From contig CACAND010000001.1 of the NCBI GenBank assembly GCA_902533795.1, positions 324,732 to 388,731 on the forward strand: 64,000 nt of DNA. Reading direction: 5' to 3'. Under the pieces are notes generated by a model that saw only the letters and a program-made list of their open reading frames with translations, was not told the DNA's origin and ran no database searches. Below are positions 9,060-17,348 of the stretch, in pieces. Both the position numbers and the translations under genes were made by a program. Source of the stretch: an uncultured Candidatus Actinomarina sp. GTDB lineage: Bacteria; Actinomycetota; Acidimicrobiia; Actinomarinales; Actinomarinaceae. Each line of letters opens with the position of its first letter. Within the stretch, counting starts at the first letter, position 1.

Positions 9060-9238
9060 CCCCAGTAAGAACTGGGGAGTTTTGTATACGTACTAATCGA
9101 ACAGGAATTAATTAGATATTTGATAATTATGAATACTTTTTTTAAACAGAATGTAAACACAAAGAAAACATATTTAAAAATGAGAAAACCCTTGAATACT
9201 CCGCTTGTTTTGTTGCCAAAACTCACTTGCTTCAAGGG
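9060..9238 (-). ncRNA. Candidate structured RNA in the udg-cbiM gap
   Basis: The interval 9026-9355 has no convincing gene but two strong inverted repeats. One is 9189-9196 (CCCTTGAA) with 9231-9238 (TTCAAGGG). Inside it is a 6-bp stem (9207-9212 with 9217-9222) whose minus-strand loop is GCAA, a GNRA tetraloop, which argues for minus-strand RNA. The second is 9060-9066 with 9071-9077 (CCCCAGT/ACTGGGG). The linker is AT-rich. It could be a small RNA, a 3' end of cbiM mRNA or a 5' leader of the UDG gene. It matches no RNA family I know. Confidence 0.4.
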
Positions 9239-9355
9239 CTATCTCTTTTTCTTCTTGTAATGATTATCTATAAAGACTTTCTTCACAAAAAGTTAATATA
9301 AAATTACACTGAAAATAAATTTTTTTCAAAAAAAAATTATCTTTTTTTTCCCACT

Positions 9356-10282
9356 TTAATTCCGATTTTTAACCTTAATAAAAATGTTAAATAATCCAAC
9401 GATTACAACTATTCCTAATACTGCACTCAGAACTGTAGACAAGAAGTTATTGTTAATATTTTCTATACCGTAATCTTCTAAAAATAAAACAACTCCTGTG
9501 TCTTCATTAAAGCCAAATGATTCAGCTACAGACTCAAGACCATCAGGTGACGAAGAGGCGTAAGGAGTAATTAAAGTGAGAACTAAAATTAGTAGAATAA
9601 ATAATCCATAGAATGAAGTTACTTTGTTGCTTTTGTCGGTATTTTTATTTACATAAACTAAATCAGATCTAACTCTTAAAAGCAATGAAACTATCAAAGC
9701 GGTAATTATTCCCTCACCAATACCAATTAACAAATGGCTTGAGACCATAGCTATTAATACACTTCCAAGAGGTACTGCAACAGTACCTCCCAAAGAATAT
9801 TCAAGAACAAATGCAATTGAAGAAAATACAACAGATAATAGACCAGCTATGAATGATCCTGAAATTGTGGAAGAATAACTTTCACCAAATAATTTTTTCC
9901 ATGTAGATATTGTTATCCAGCCAATAAGAGAAGTAACAACTGCCATATTTAGTAAGTTAACCCCTAAGGCACTCAGGCCTCCGTCAGCAAAAAGCAATGA
10001 TTGAATTACTACAACTATTGATATGCATATAATTCCAAGACTAGGCCCTAATACGACAACAGCCAGCGCACCACCTAAAAGATGACCACTGGTTCCTGCT
10101 GCTATAGGGAAATTAATCATTTGTAATACAAAAATTAATGCCGACATCATTCCAGTAAGCGCAATTAAACGATCAGCTACTAAATTCTTAGCATTTCTAA
10201 TATATGCCCAAATAGTCGCCAAGCTTATCAAACCAGATGCAGCAGAAACCGGAGCATTTATAAATCCGTCAGGTACGTGCAT
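9356..10282 (-). CDS. cbiM: CbiM-type cobalt/nickel transport membrane protein
   Basis: The start MHVPDGFINAPV is the conserved CbiM N-terminus, whose His and free amino end bind the metal ion, so I begin at 10282 and discard 17 upstream residues. SGHLLGGALAVVVLGP and the DGGLSALGVNLLNM motif are diagnostic. The C-terminal part carries a PDGLE motif (SSPDGLESVAESFGF), a CbiN-like domain fused to CbiM. Together they form the substrate-capturing part of an ECF-type Co/Ni importer. No cbiQ or cbiO partner lies nearby and the 54 bp upstream are too short for a cobalamin riboswitch. Confidence 0.9.
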   Translation of the reverse strand: MHVPDGFINAPVSAASGLISLATIWAYIRNAKNLVADRLIALTGMMSALIFVLQMINFPIAAGTSGHLLGGALAVVVLGPSLGIICISIVVVIQSLLFADGGLSALGVNLLNMAVVTSLIGWITISTWKKLFGESYSSTISGSFIAGLLSVVFSSIAFVLEYSLGGTVAVPLGSVLIAMVSSHLLIGIGEGIITALIVSLLLRVRSDLVYVNKNTDKSNKVTSFYGLFILLILVLTLITPYASSSPDGLESVAESFGFNEDTGVVLFLEDYGIENINNNFLSTVLSAVLGIVVIVGLFNIFIKVKNRN

Positions 10283-10336
10283 ACAAAAAGTATAAAATTT
10301 AATTAAGTTAATGCAAACAATTTGCAATAACAAATA

Positions 10337-11074
10337 TTAAATTATTTTATTATCTTTCATCCAATTGTGAATCTCACTCAAAACAAACATTCTTGTATCT
10401 TGATTTAGTATTTCATGAGCGGAGTTATTTACTTTTATGAATTTTACATTCTCTAGTTTCATTATTTTTTCATTACCATCAATTGGACAAACACGATCAT
10501 TGTCGCCATGTAAAACGATTGTAGGTATTTTTAAATTACTAATATTTTCTTGAACATAGTCCTGTATTCGAGTTATTTCTGAACCAAGCCTAAAAGAGAA
10601 AGTTCTGAAGACAAGGGGGTCTTTAAAATAGCTTGATACTACATCCCTATCTGTTGATAAATTTCTTTTTGTAATTGGAGAAAGTGTTCTAAATCTTGGA
10701 GCTATCTTGCCTAGTGGTTTTGATAGCGATCTTATAAATTTTGGATAGTTGTCTTTGAAGAGAGGAGCAGTCAATATTAAATAATCAGGTTTTACAACTT
10801 CATTAATCACTCCGTATACCGAAATCAAAGCACCATAGGAGTGTCCAAAAAGAATTTTTGTTGAAAAGCTATTTAGGCTCTCAAAGCCTTTTTTTAATGC
10901 AGACTCATTATCTTCCCAAGATTGTATATGCCCTTTTTTTATTGTATCTTCTCCATGACCAGGGAGATCTATTAAGTGTGGAGAAATACCTAAATTTTCA
11001 AACCAATCAAAGTTAATCTGATGTCTTCCTTTATGTTCAAACAATCCGTGAAGTAATAAAACTCCGGCGTCCAT
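10337..11074 (-). CDS. Alpha/beta hydrolase (lysophospholipase/monoacylglycerol lipase-like)
   Basis: 245 residues. HGLFEHKGRH resembles the oxyanion region of serine aminopeptidase S33-type hydrolases. GHSYGA gives the nucleophile Ser, HGDNDRVCP the acidic residue and NSAHEIL the His. No signal peptide, so cytosolic; substrate unknown. It lies 54 bp upstream of cbiM on the same strand and is divergent from the DUF3445 gene. Confidence 0.82.
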   Translation of the reverse strand: MDAGVLLLHGLFEHKGRHQINFDWFENLGISPHLIDLPGHGEDTIKKGHIQSWEDNESALKKGFESLNSFSTKILFGHSYGALISVYGVINEVVKPDYLILTAPLFKDNYPKFIRSLSKPLGKIAPRFRTLSPITKRNLSTDRDVVSSYFKDPLVFRTFSFRLGSEITRIQDYVQENISNLKIPTIVLHGDNDRVCPIDGNEKIMKLENVKFIKVNNSAHEILNQDTRMFVLSEIHNWMKDNKII

Positions 11075-11105
11075 AATTTTTCTCCTATATATAAACTTAA
11101 TACTA

Positions 11106-11825
11106 ATGAATTTAGATTACGTTAAGATTCCTTTTACAAACAATCCATCAATGACAAGATATGATGGCCCAATTTATAATAAAACTCCAGATAAAAATTA
11201 TTTATCTGAAAAAGCTAAACAGATGGAATACTTTGGAAACAGCATTTATGGTGAAACAGAAATTTCAAAAACAAATAATCTACTAAGTAAATTAATAGAT
11301 TATTTTGACTTTGATCAGCCATTAAGTATTAAAGAATTATCACTTAAATTAGAAGAAGATTTTGCAGTTATGTTTAAAGGAAAAATGGAACTTGGATCTA
11401 TATCTTTTCCAAGCGGGTGGGATTTTTCAGAAAAACTAGGTAAAGACTTATCATTTATTCATGATCCAGTTGCTGATAATTCAAAATTAGTATCTTCGAG
11501 TGTAAAGTTATCCGATTACATGTGCAAACAAACTATTCAGAGATGGGTTTGGACAGTTACAACAAGTTGCGAGTTAAGTGAACACCCAAAACTTACAAAG
11601 CCTGAATTATCAACTGCAGAAAATTTATTTTTTAGACTTGAAACTCAAACTTCAACACCTCTCGACAATATAACTAGTCTTTTTTTAATAAAGGTTGAAG
11701 TCATTCCACTAAAAGAAGTTTGGGATAAAAAAATATTGGAAAGCATTAATTCAATGAGTGAAGATATATTGAAATATAAAGGTTTAGTGAAAATTAAAAA
11801 ATTACTAAATACAATACAAATATGA
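11106..11825 (+). CDS. DUF3445 family (haem-dependent N-demethylase alpha-like)
   Basis: 239 residues. The block FPSGWDFSEKLGKDLSFIHD, followed by PVADN, then RWVWTVTTSCELSEHP and FRLETQTSTPL with SLFLIKVEVIPL, follows the DUF3445 pattern. Characterised members are haem-containing oxidative N-demethylases acting on small amines such as dimethylamine. Usual partner subunits are not in the window, so the substrate is open. The stop overlaps the next gene by 4 bp (ATGA), so the two are probably co-translated. Confidence 0.75.
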   Translation: MNLDYVKIPFTNNPSMTRYDGPIYNKTPDKNYLSEKAKQMEYFGNSIYGETEISKTNNLLSKLIDYFDFDQPLSIKELSLKLEEDFAVMFKGKMELGSISFPSGWDFSEKLGKDLSFIHDPVADNSKLVSSSVKLSDYMCKQTIQRWVWTVTTSCELSEHPKLTKPELSTAENLFFRLETQTSTPLDNITSLFLIKVEVIPLKEVWDKKILESINSMSEDILKYKGLVKIKKLLNTIQI

Positions 11826-12241
11826 AGAAAGCTTATATTGCAGGGCCTTTGTTTGATGATCATGAAAGAGTATATTTAGAAAAAATTACACAGATTGTTG
11901 AAAGTTTTGGCTTCAACACATTTCTACCTCATCGAGATGCTGGATTGGTTACTGGTGATTTTACATACGAAAAAAAAGTCAAGGTTTTTGATGTTGACAT
12001 GGAATACCTAAAGCCAGCTGATTTAGTGGTTGCTCTTTTATCTGGTAGGGATGTTGATTCTGGTACCGCTGCAGAGATTGGATATGCGTATAAAGCCGGT
12101 AAAAGATTAATCGGAGTAAGCGCAAACAGTATTAAACCAATAAATAATTTTGTTTGGGGAATATTTAATTATGGTAAAGATATTGTTGAAGATTTAGATC
12201 AACTAAAAAGTCTTTTATCTAAAGAATATTCTGCAACTTAA
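11822..12241 (+). CDS. Nucleoside 2-deoxyribosyltransferase-like protein
   Basis: 139 residues. It starts with KKAYIAGPLF, typical of the nucleoside 2-deoxyribosyltransferase fold, and contains PADLVVALLSGRDVDSGTAA then EIGYAYKAGKRLIGV, where the Asp and Glu occupy the catalytic and binding positions of the family. Some relatives are N-glycosidases of nucleotides rather than transferases, so the reaction is uncertain. Coupled to the DUF3445 gene by a 4-bp overlap. Confidence 0.85.
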   Translation: MKKAYIAGPLFDDHERVYLEKITQIVESFGFNTFLPHRDAGLVTGDFTYEKKVKVFDVDMEYLKPADLVVALLSGRDVDSGTAAEIGYAYKAGKRLIGVSANSIKPINNFVWGIFNYGKDIVEDLDQLKSLLSKEYSAT

Positions 12242-12267
12242 AACAATTTTCTTTATTATTAAATTAT

Positions 12268-13254
12268 ATGTTAAGCGATGAAGCAAAAAAAAGTATAAAT
12301 AAATACAAATCGTATTCAGGATTTATATCTTCAATGTATAAAAACCCTAACGTTATGAGTAAAAGACGAAGATTTTTCTTTCGCTGGCTTATAGACCTTC
12401 AGGGGACAATTGGACCAAAGGTTGAGGGTACTATTAAAGAAGAAATTGAACTTGGAGGGATTAAAACTTTAAAAGTATCTACACCTAAATCAGATCCAAC
12501 CAGAATTTTGCTCTACTATCACGGAGGAGCTTACTCAATGGGTAGCCCAAAATCTCACTTTTCCTTAGTAAGTTATTTAGCTGATATAACCCAAACAACT
12601 GTATTCGTCCCTGATTATCGATTAGGACCAGAACATAAATATCCAGCTCAATTAGAAGATGGTTTAAAAACATTTGAAGCTTTAATTGGTGACTATGGGT
12701 ATTCTGCTGATCAGATTTCAATGGGGGGAGATTCAGCTGGAGGAAATTTAGCCCTTATTACTATGCTAAAACTGAAGGAAGAAGGAAAAGAATTACCGAA
12801 TGCACTGGCATTACTCTCTCCATGGGCAGATCCAGCAGGAACAGGAGATACGTATAATTTAGAAATGGCTGATCGAGACATTCTTTTGGGACCAATGATT
12901 AAAAGAGTCTGGGAAAATAATGATCATCTTTATGATGGATATTTAAACGAAGAAGATGCTGATAATGATAATCCTTTAATTTTTCCTATTAAAGGAAACT
13001 ATGAAAATAGTCCTCCAATTATGATTCAGGTCGGAACAGAAGAGTTGTTATTGTCTGATTCTAGAACTTTAAAAGACGCATTAGAAAGAGATAATTGTAT
13101 TCATGAATATTACGAATGGGAAGGAATGTATCACGTATTCCATATTGACGTAACAATGCCTGAAACTATCTCAGCATTTAAACAAATTGGAAAGTTTTTA
13201 GAAAAATACTCTTCAACAAAAAATGAAATACAAACAGAATCAAATTTAGATTGA
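12268..13254 (+). CDS. Alpha/beta hydrolase fold-3 esterase (HSL family)
   Basis: 328 residues. The HGGAY oxyanion motif (near residue 90) and GDSAGGN nucleophile elbow (Ser near 157) define the hormone-sensitive-lipase type. GTEELLLSDSRTL carries the Asp and MYHVFH the catalytic His. No signal peptide. The stop TGA overlaps a possible TTG start of a small membrane protein (TTGA). Confidence 0.88.
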   Translation: MLSDEAKKSINKYKSYSGFISSMYKNPNVMSKRRRFFFRWLIDLQGTIGPKVEGTIKEEIELGGIKTLKVSTPKSDPTRILLYYHGGAYSMGSPKSHFSLVSYLADITQTTVFVPDYRLGPEHKYPAQLEDGLKTFEALIGDYGYSADQISMGGDSAGGNLALITMLKLKEEGKELPNALALLSPWADPAGTGDTYNLEMADRDILLGPMIKRVWENNDHLYDGYLNEEDADNDNPLIFPIKGNYENSPPIMIQVGTEELLLSDSRTLKDALERDNCIHEYYEWEGMYHVFHIDVTMPETISAFKQIGKFLEKYSSTKNEIQTESNLD

Positions 13255-13418
13255 GTCTACTTGATGCATTTATAATTGGGTTTTCAATAATTTTTGGCAT
13301 ACTTTTAGCATTGTTTTTTTCAGGAGCCATTAAAAATGTAAAACCTTTTTTTATAGTTTTTATATTTGCTGTAGCTTGGGTAAGTAACTCATTTCTAATT
13401 TATGTAATTTTTAGATAA
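13251..13418 (+). CDS. 55-aa two-TM membrane protein
   Basis: Starts with TTG overlapping the esterase stop codon (TTGA), stop TAA at 13416-13418. Two hydrophobic helices (about residues 5-24 and 31-54) separated by SGAIKNVKP. No ribosome-binding site is evident and no in-frame ATG exists, so the call depends on the coupled TTG start, a configuration also used by the TSUP gene in this window. Function unknown. Confidence 0.45.
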   Translation: MSLLDAFIIGFSIIFGILLALFFSGAIKNVKPFFIVFIFAVAWVSNSFLIYVIFR

Positions 13419-13468
13419 TCAACCGATTTTGTTTTCTTATTATTTATATAACTAACTAGATTGATTTT

Positions 13469-13906
13469 GTGAGAAACATTAAAAACTTTGATGATTTAGA
13501 TATCTTTGTGACTGAGTTCATGTCAAAATGGGGAGTTACATTACTTAGATACTCTTTAGGCATTATCTATATATGGTTTGGTGCTTTAAAACCTCTAGGA
13601 TTAAGCCCTGCTCAAGAACTTGTGGAGAATACAGTTTATTGGTTTGAAAATCCCAAAACATTTGTGCCAATTCTAGGTATTTGGGAAGTAGTTATAGGAA
13701 TTACGATGATAATAAAACCACTTATTCGAATATCCATAATTTTATTATTTATACAGATGCCTGGAACGTTTTTACCATTAGTTCTTTTTCCCGAGGTATG
13801 TTTCACTACTTTTCCTTTTGGGCTTACACTTGAAGGTCAATATATCGTTAAAAATTTAATAATTATTTCGGCAGCTTTAGTAGTGGGCTCAACCGTTAGA
13901 AAATAA
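13469..13906 (+). CDS. DoxX-like membrane protein
   Basis: 145 residues with four hydrophobic helices in the DoxX arrangement. LLRYSLGIIYIWFGALKPLG at the start of helix 1, and PILGIWEVVIG in helix 2, fit the family. GTG start at 13469. DoxX-type proteins are small inner-membrane proteins often linked to redox or quinone processes, but no partner here indicates a role. Its end is 1 bp from the convergent metX stop. Confidence 0.75.
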   Translation: MRNIKNFDDLDIFVTEFMSKWGVTLLRYSLGIIYIWFGALKPLGLSPAQELVENTVYWFENPKTFVPILGIWEVVIGITMIIKPLIRISIILLFIQMPGTFLPLVLFPEVCFTTFPFGLTLEGQYIVKNLIIISAALVVGSTVRK

Positions 13907-13907
13907 T

Positions 13908-14987
13908 TTAGATAAATTTTCCTAATTCTTTTTCAAACAGATCAGGCTCTAAAAGAAAACAATCATGACCTTTTGTTGAGCTTATTGTTTTATGAGTTAC
14001 ATTGATTTGATTTGCTTCCAAAAGCTTAACAAATTCTGACTGTTCTTCTGGATAAAAACATACATCTGAATCAACAGAAACTACTAAAACTTTAATATCT
14101 TTGAGTCTTTCAATTTTCTCTACATCTATAGAAAAGTTTTGCCAACCTTTAATTATTGAATTGTAAGATTCATGAGTGAATCTCTCAATGAACTTTTCTC
14201 CTTGATGCATCATATAAGACTCTTGTGATGTTGATAAGAAACCATTAACTATGTCTTCACCATACTTACTTTCACCTTTAGCCCTTGATGCAAGAAGCTC
14301 CAAAGAGATGTAAGTTTTATGTGCAATCATTCTTGCTAAAGCCAAATACTCATCTCTTCTGTCAGGTGAACCCTTTGCCAGATTTAAGACGTAAGCTTGT
14401 TCAAGGTTGTGAAGTAATTGAATTGTGGATAATTTATATCCACTTGAAATTGAGATAAGATTTTCTACAAAATCTGGATATAAAAGGGAAAACTCTAATG
14501 CCATTAAGCCTCCAATAGAGGGACCAATCACGGCCTTTAAAGATTTAACTCCTAGGTTATCTAATAATTGTTTTTGTGAAGTTTCTATATCCTTGAAAGA
14601 AATATTTGGAAAATTCTCGCCATATTTTAATCCAGTTTTATTATCAATAGAATTTGGGCCTGTGGTCCCGTAACATCCACCAAGATAGTTTGCACAAACT
14701 ACAAAATATTTTTCGGTATCAATAAGTTTATTTACACCAACAAATTCGTCCCACCAGCCAATTTCTAATTCATCATTCCAGGGAATTTCTGAGTTTTCTT
14801 CTTGCGAGTAACTTCCTGCCAACATATGACTTCCGGTTAGAGCATGAAATATTAATACAGCATTGTCGCCTTTTTCTGACAAAGTTCCGTAAGTAGTGTA
14901 AGCAATCTCTACATTCTCAAGCAGTTCACCTGAATCAAGTTTAAATTGTGGAATGTAAAACTTGCTTGTTTTATTTTGTACTTTCAA
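13908..14987 (-). CDS. metX: Homoserine O-acetyltransferase
   Basis: 359-residue alpha/beta hydrolase-fold acyltransferase that makes O-acetyl-homoserine from homoserine and acetyl-CoA. HALTGS forms the oxyanion region, NYLGGCYGTTGP is a MetX hallmark, GPSIGG holds the nucleophile Ser (near residue 160), and the C-terminal GHDCFLLE provides the His. It overlaps metY by 17 bp and follows it in the SAM-riboswitch-controlled transcript, which supports methionine synthesis by direct sulfhydrylation. Confidence 0.95.
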   Translation of the reverse strand: MKVQNKTSKFYIPQFKLDSGELLENVEIAYTTYGTLSEKGDNAVLIFHALTGSHMLAGSYSQEENSEIPWNDELEIGWWDEFVGVNKLIDTEKYFVVCANYLGGCYGTTGPNSIDNKTGLKYGENFPNISFKDIETSQKQLLDNLGVKSLKAVIGPSIGGLMALEFSLLYPDFVENLISISSGYKLSTIQLLHNLEQAYVLNLAKGSPDRRDEYLALARMIAHKTYISLELLASRAKGESKYGEDIVNGFLSTSQESYMMHQGEKFIERFTHESYNSIIKGWQNFSIDVEKIERLKDIKVLVVSVDSDVCFYPEEQSEFVKLLEANQINVTHKTISSTKGHDCFLLEPDLFEKELGKFI

Positions 14988-16251
14988 GAGCTTGAGATAG
15001 ATCTTCTATGATATCATCTATGTCTTCAATACCAATTGAAAGCCTTACTAACTCTGCAGGAGAACCTGCAGCTATTAACTGCTCGTCATCTAATTGTGAA
15101 TGTGTTGTGGATGCAGGGTGAATTGCTAAAGATCTAGTATCTCCGACATTCGCAACATGTCTAAACATTTTTAAATTATTAATAAATTTCTGTCCAGAAT
15201 CTTTTCCACCTTTGATACCAAAAACAACCATTGTTCCGCCAGTACCTTTCAAGTACTTTTCTGATAGGTCATAAGCAGGATCATCTTTGAGTCCTGGAAA
15301 CCTTACCCATTCAACAAGTTCATGGTTTGATAGATATTCAGCTGCCTTTATAGCATTTTCACAATGCCTGTCCATTCTAAGACTTAAAGTCTCAAGACCA
15401 CTCATAACTTCAAAAGCTGTCTCTGGAGACATACTTGCGCCAAGGTTTCTTAGTGGAACTGTTCTTAGCCTTAATGAATAAGCTACATTACTTAAATCAC
15501 CTAAATCATGTCCCCATCTCATTCCGCCGTAACTGGTATCAGGCTTGTCATATAATGGAAAATTTCCATTACCCCAATCAAAACCACCTTTTTCAATAAC
15601 TGCTCCGGCAATTACTCTTCCATGCCCAGACATCCATTTTGTAAGAGAATAAACTACAATATCTGCTCCAAAATCAAAAGGTTTACAAATTGCTGATGTA
15701 GTAAAAGTAGCATCAACTATTAAAGGGATACCTTTAGATTTAGCAATTTCTCCTAATCCAGAGATATCAGCGACAACTAATCCTGGATTAGTTATTGTCT
15801 CACAATATATTGCTCGAGTGTTCTCATCAATGGCATTTTCAACAGCAGTTAGATCTGTAATATCAACTTTTTTAGAGTCGATACCGTATTCAGGCAATAT
15901 ATTATCGAACATTGTATAAGTACCACCATAAAGTTGGTTTGCTGTAACAAAATTATCTCCCTGACTCATAATATTTATAAGAGAGTACATAACTGCAGAT
16001 GTTCCCGACGATAGAGCAACAGACATAGCGCCATCTTCTAGAGCCGTCAGCCTTGCTTCTAAGGCACCAACAGTTGGATTCCCGAGTCGAGAGTAAATGT
16101 TTCCAAACTCTTTTAAGGCAAACAAGCTAGCTGCATGTTCAGTGTCATTAAATTGATATGCAGTTGTTTTATAAATAGGAACAGTTATTGACCCCTCGGA
16201 GTCAGCATCTGAATCCCAACCTGCATGTATAAGTTTTGAATCAAACTTCAT
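14971..16251 (-). CDS. metY: O-acetylhomoserine sulfhydrylase
   Basis: 426-residue PLP enzyme of the Cys/Met-metabolism family, converting O-acetylhomoserine plus sulfide to homocysteine. Features are AALSSGTSAVMYSL-like PLP phosphate-binding region (here VALSSGTSAVMYSL), VDATFTTSAICKP and SLTKWMSGHG containing the PLP lysine. SRLGNPT is also diagnostic. ATG at 16251 lies six bases after GGAG, which is part of the riboswitch expression platform. First gene of the metY-metX operon. Confidence 0.95.
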   Translation of the reverse strand: MKFDSKLIHAGWDSDADSEGSITVPIYKTTAYQFNDTEHAASLFALKEFGNIYSRLGNPTVGALEARLTALEDGAMSVALSSGTSAVMYSLINIMSQGDNFVTANQLYGGTYTMFDNILPEYGIDSKKVDITDLTAVENAIDENTRAIYCETITNPGLVVADISGLGEIAKSKGIPLIVDATFTTSAICKPFDFGADIVVYSLTKWMSGHGRVIAGAVIEKGGFDWGNGNFPLYDKPDTSYGGMRWGHDLGDLSNVAYSLRLRTVPLRNLGASMSPETAFEVMSGLETLSLRMDRHCENAIKAAEYLSNHELVEWVRFPGLKDDPAYDLSEKYLKGTGGTMVVFGIKGGKDSGQKFINNLKMFRHVANVGDTRSLAIHPASTTHSQLDDEQLIAAGSPAELVRLSIGIEDIDDIIEDLSQALESTK

Positions 16252-16254
16252 AAT

Positions 16255-16370
16255 ATTCTCCTTTGTTTGGAGAAGGGCTTTGACTACTTAGTTGCATTTC
16301 TGCCACATCTTCAGGCACCTTGGATAGTCATCCAGGTTGCCGAGGTCTTAACCTTCTCTTTATGCTTAAA
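16255..16370 (-). promoter_or_regulatory. SAM riboswitch (SAM-I/IV or SAM-IV type)
   Basis: Minus-strand leader of metY. The conserved core is CGGCAACC followed by AAGGTGCC. P1 is GAGAAGG (5') with CCTTCTC (3'); a small GGT-taag-ACC hairpin follows. P3 is CCTGGA with TCCAAGG. Its loop GACTA can pair with TAGTC downstream, the pseudoknot of the SAM-IV and SAM-I/IV group. A hairpin closed by a GAAA tetraloop (GCA-GAAA-TGC) lies between. The 3' P1 strand also complements the ribosome-binding site (TTCTCC with GGAGAA), so gene control probably acts on translation. Confidence 0.88.
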
Positions 16371-16471
16371 TGATTATATCAAATTTTATAAAATGAACTA
16401 AAACTTTTTATTTATTTCTTTGTATTTTAAAATTATTACTTGATTTTTATTTAATAGAATAATAATTAAAG

Positions 16472-17305
16472 ATGATTGACGATATAAATTTTACAAAATA
16501 TTCAAAAAATAAAATTTTTAAAAATCTATATAAAAGCAACGAAATTTTCGATGAGGAAATCAAAGATATTAACCAAATTATTTTTAGAATACCTAAAGAT
16601 CTTACCAAAATAGATAATTTGATTCTTTGTTACGATGGGCAGAATCTTTTTGATTCTTCAACCAGTCACTATGGAACAATTTTTGATTTAGAAAGTTTAA
16701 TAAATAGCTTTGAAGATCAAGTTAAAAAAAATTTTTTGATAATTAGTGTTACATCAAACTCTAAAAGACAATTTCAGTACAATCCCTATCTTACAGAGGG
16801 AGATAAAAATTTTGCCGAAGATCATATTGAAAATATTGTCTTAAAATTTATACCGTCAGTAAAAAATTTTTTAGGCATAAATTTTGATCAAACTAAATTT
16901 ATTGTTGCGGGAGCATCAATGGGTGGTTTAATGTCGATTAAAACATCCATACTTTATCCTGAGTTCGAAAATATAATCTCTTTATCTCCTGCATTTTGGT
17001 TTGGATACCCTGGCATACTAAATGATATTAAAAATCTTGGAAGTAACTCGACAACTTACCTTTATACCGGTAAAAAAGAGGGACATATTTTTGGTGATCA
17101 TGTTAAAAATATATTTCCAAAAAATCGAGATTTAGATTTTTCAAATAACGATAATTTTTATTTTTCAGGAGTAAAGAATGTAAATGATTCTTTTGAACTA
17201 AATAAAAAAAACGTAAAATTTTTTATAGATGAAAATGGACTCCACAATGAGACATCTTGGGCTTCTGCAATGCCAGAAATTTTTTTAAATCTATTAAACA
17301 ATTAA
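16472..17305 (+). CDS. Esterase D/enterochelin-esterase-like hydrolase
   Basis: 277 residues of the putative esterase family. LILCYDGQNLFD is the usual oxyanion strand, GASMGG (near residue 148) holds the nucleophile Ser, and the C-terminal ENGLHNETSWASAMPEI supplies the His region. No signal peptide. The substrate cannot be inferred. The 86 bp upstream of the gene, after the SAM riboswitch promoter region, are AT-rich. Confidence 0.8.
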   Translation: MIDDINFTKYSKNKIFKNLYKSNEIFDEEIKDINQIIFRIPKDLTKIDNLILCYDGQNLFDSSTSHYGTIFDLESLINSFEDQVKKNFLIISVTSNSKRQFQYNPYLTEGDKNFAEDHIENIVLKFIPSVKNFLGINFDQTKFIVAGASMGGLMSIKTSILYPEFENIISLSPAFWFGYPGILNDIKNLGSNSTTYLYTGKKEGHIFGDHVKNIFPKNRDLDFSNNDNFYFSGVKNVNDSFELNKKNVKFFIDENGLHNETSWASAMPEIFLNLLNN

Positions 17306-17348
17306 CAAATGAATTCTGGCTATACCTTATGATCTTTATTATTAATAT

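Noticed and set aside
9035-9235. A 66-codon minus-strand ORF
   Set aside because: It runs through both inverted repeats, its translation is Phe/Lys/Tyr-rich low-complexity with no motif, and structured RNA explains the region better.
9283-10336. Cobalamin riboswitch near cbiM
   Set aside because: No B12 box (GCCACTG-like) was seen on the minus strand upstream of cbiM, and only 54 bp separate it from the next gene.
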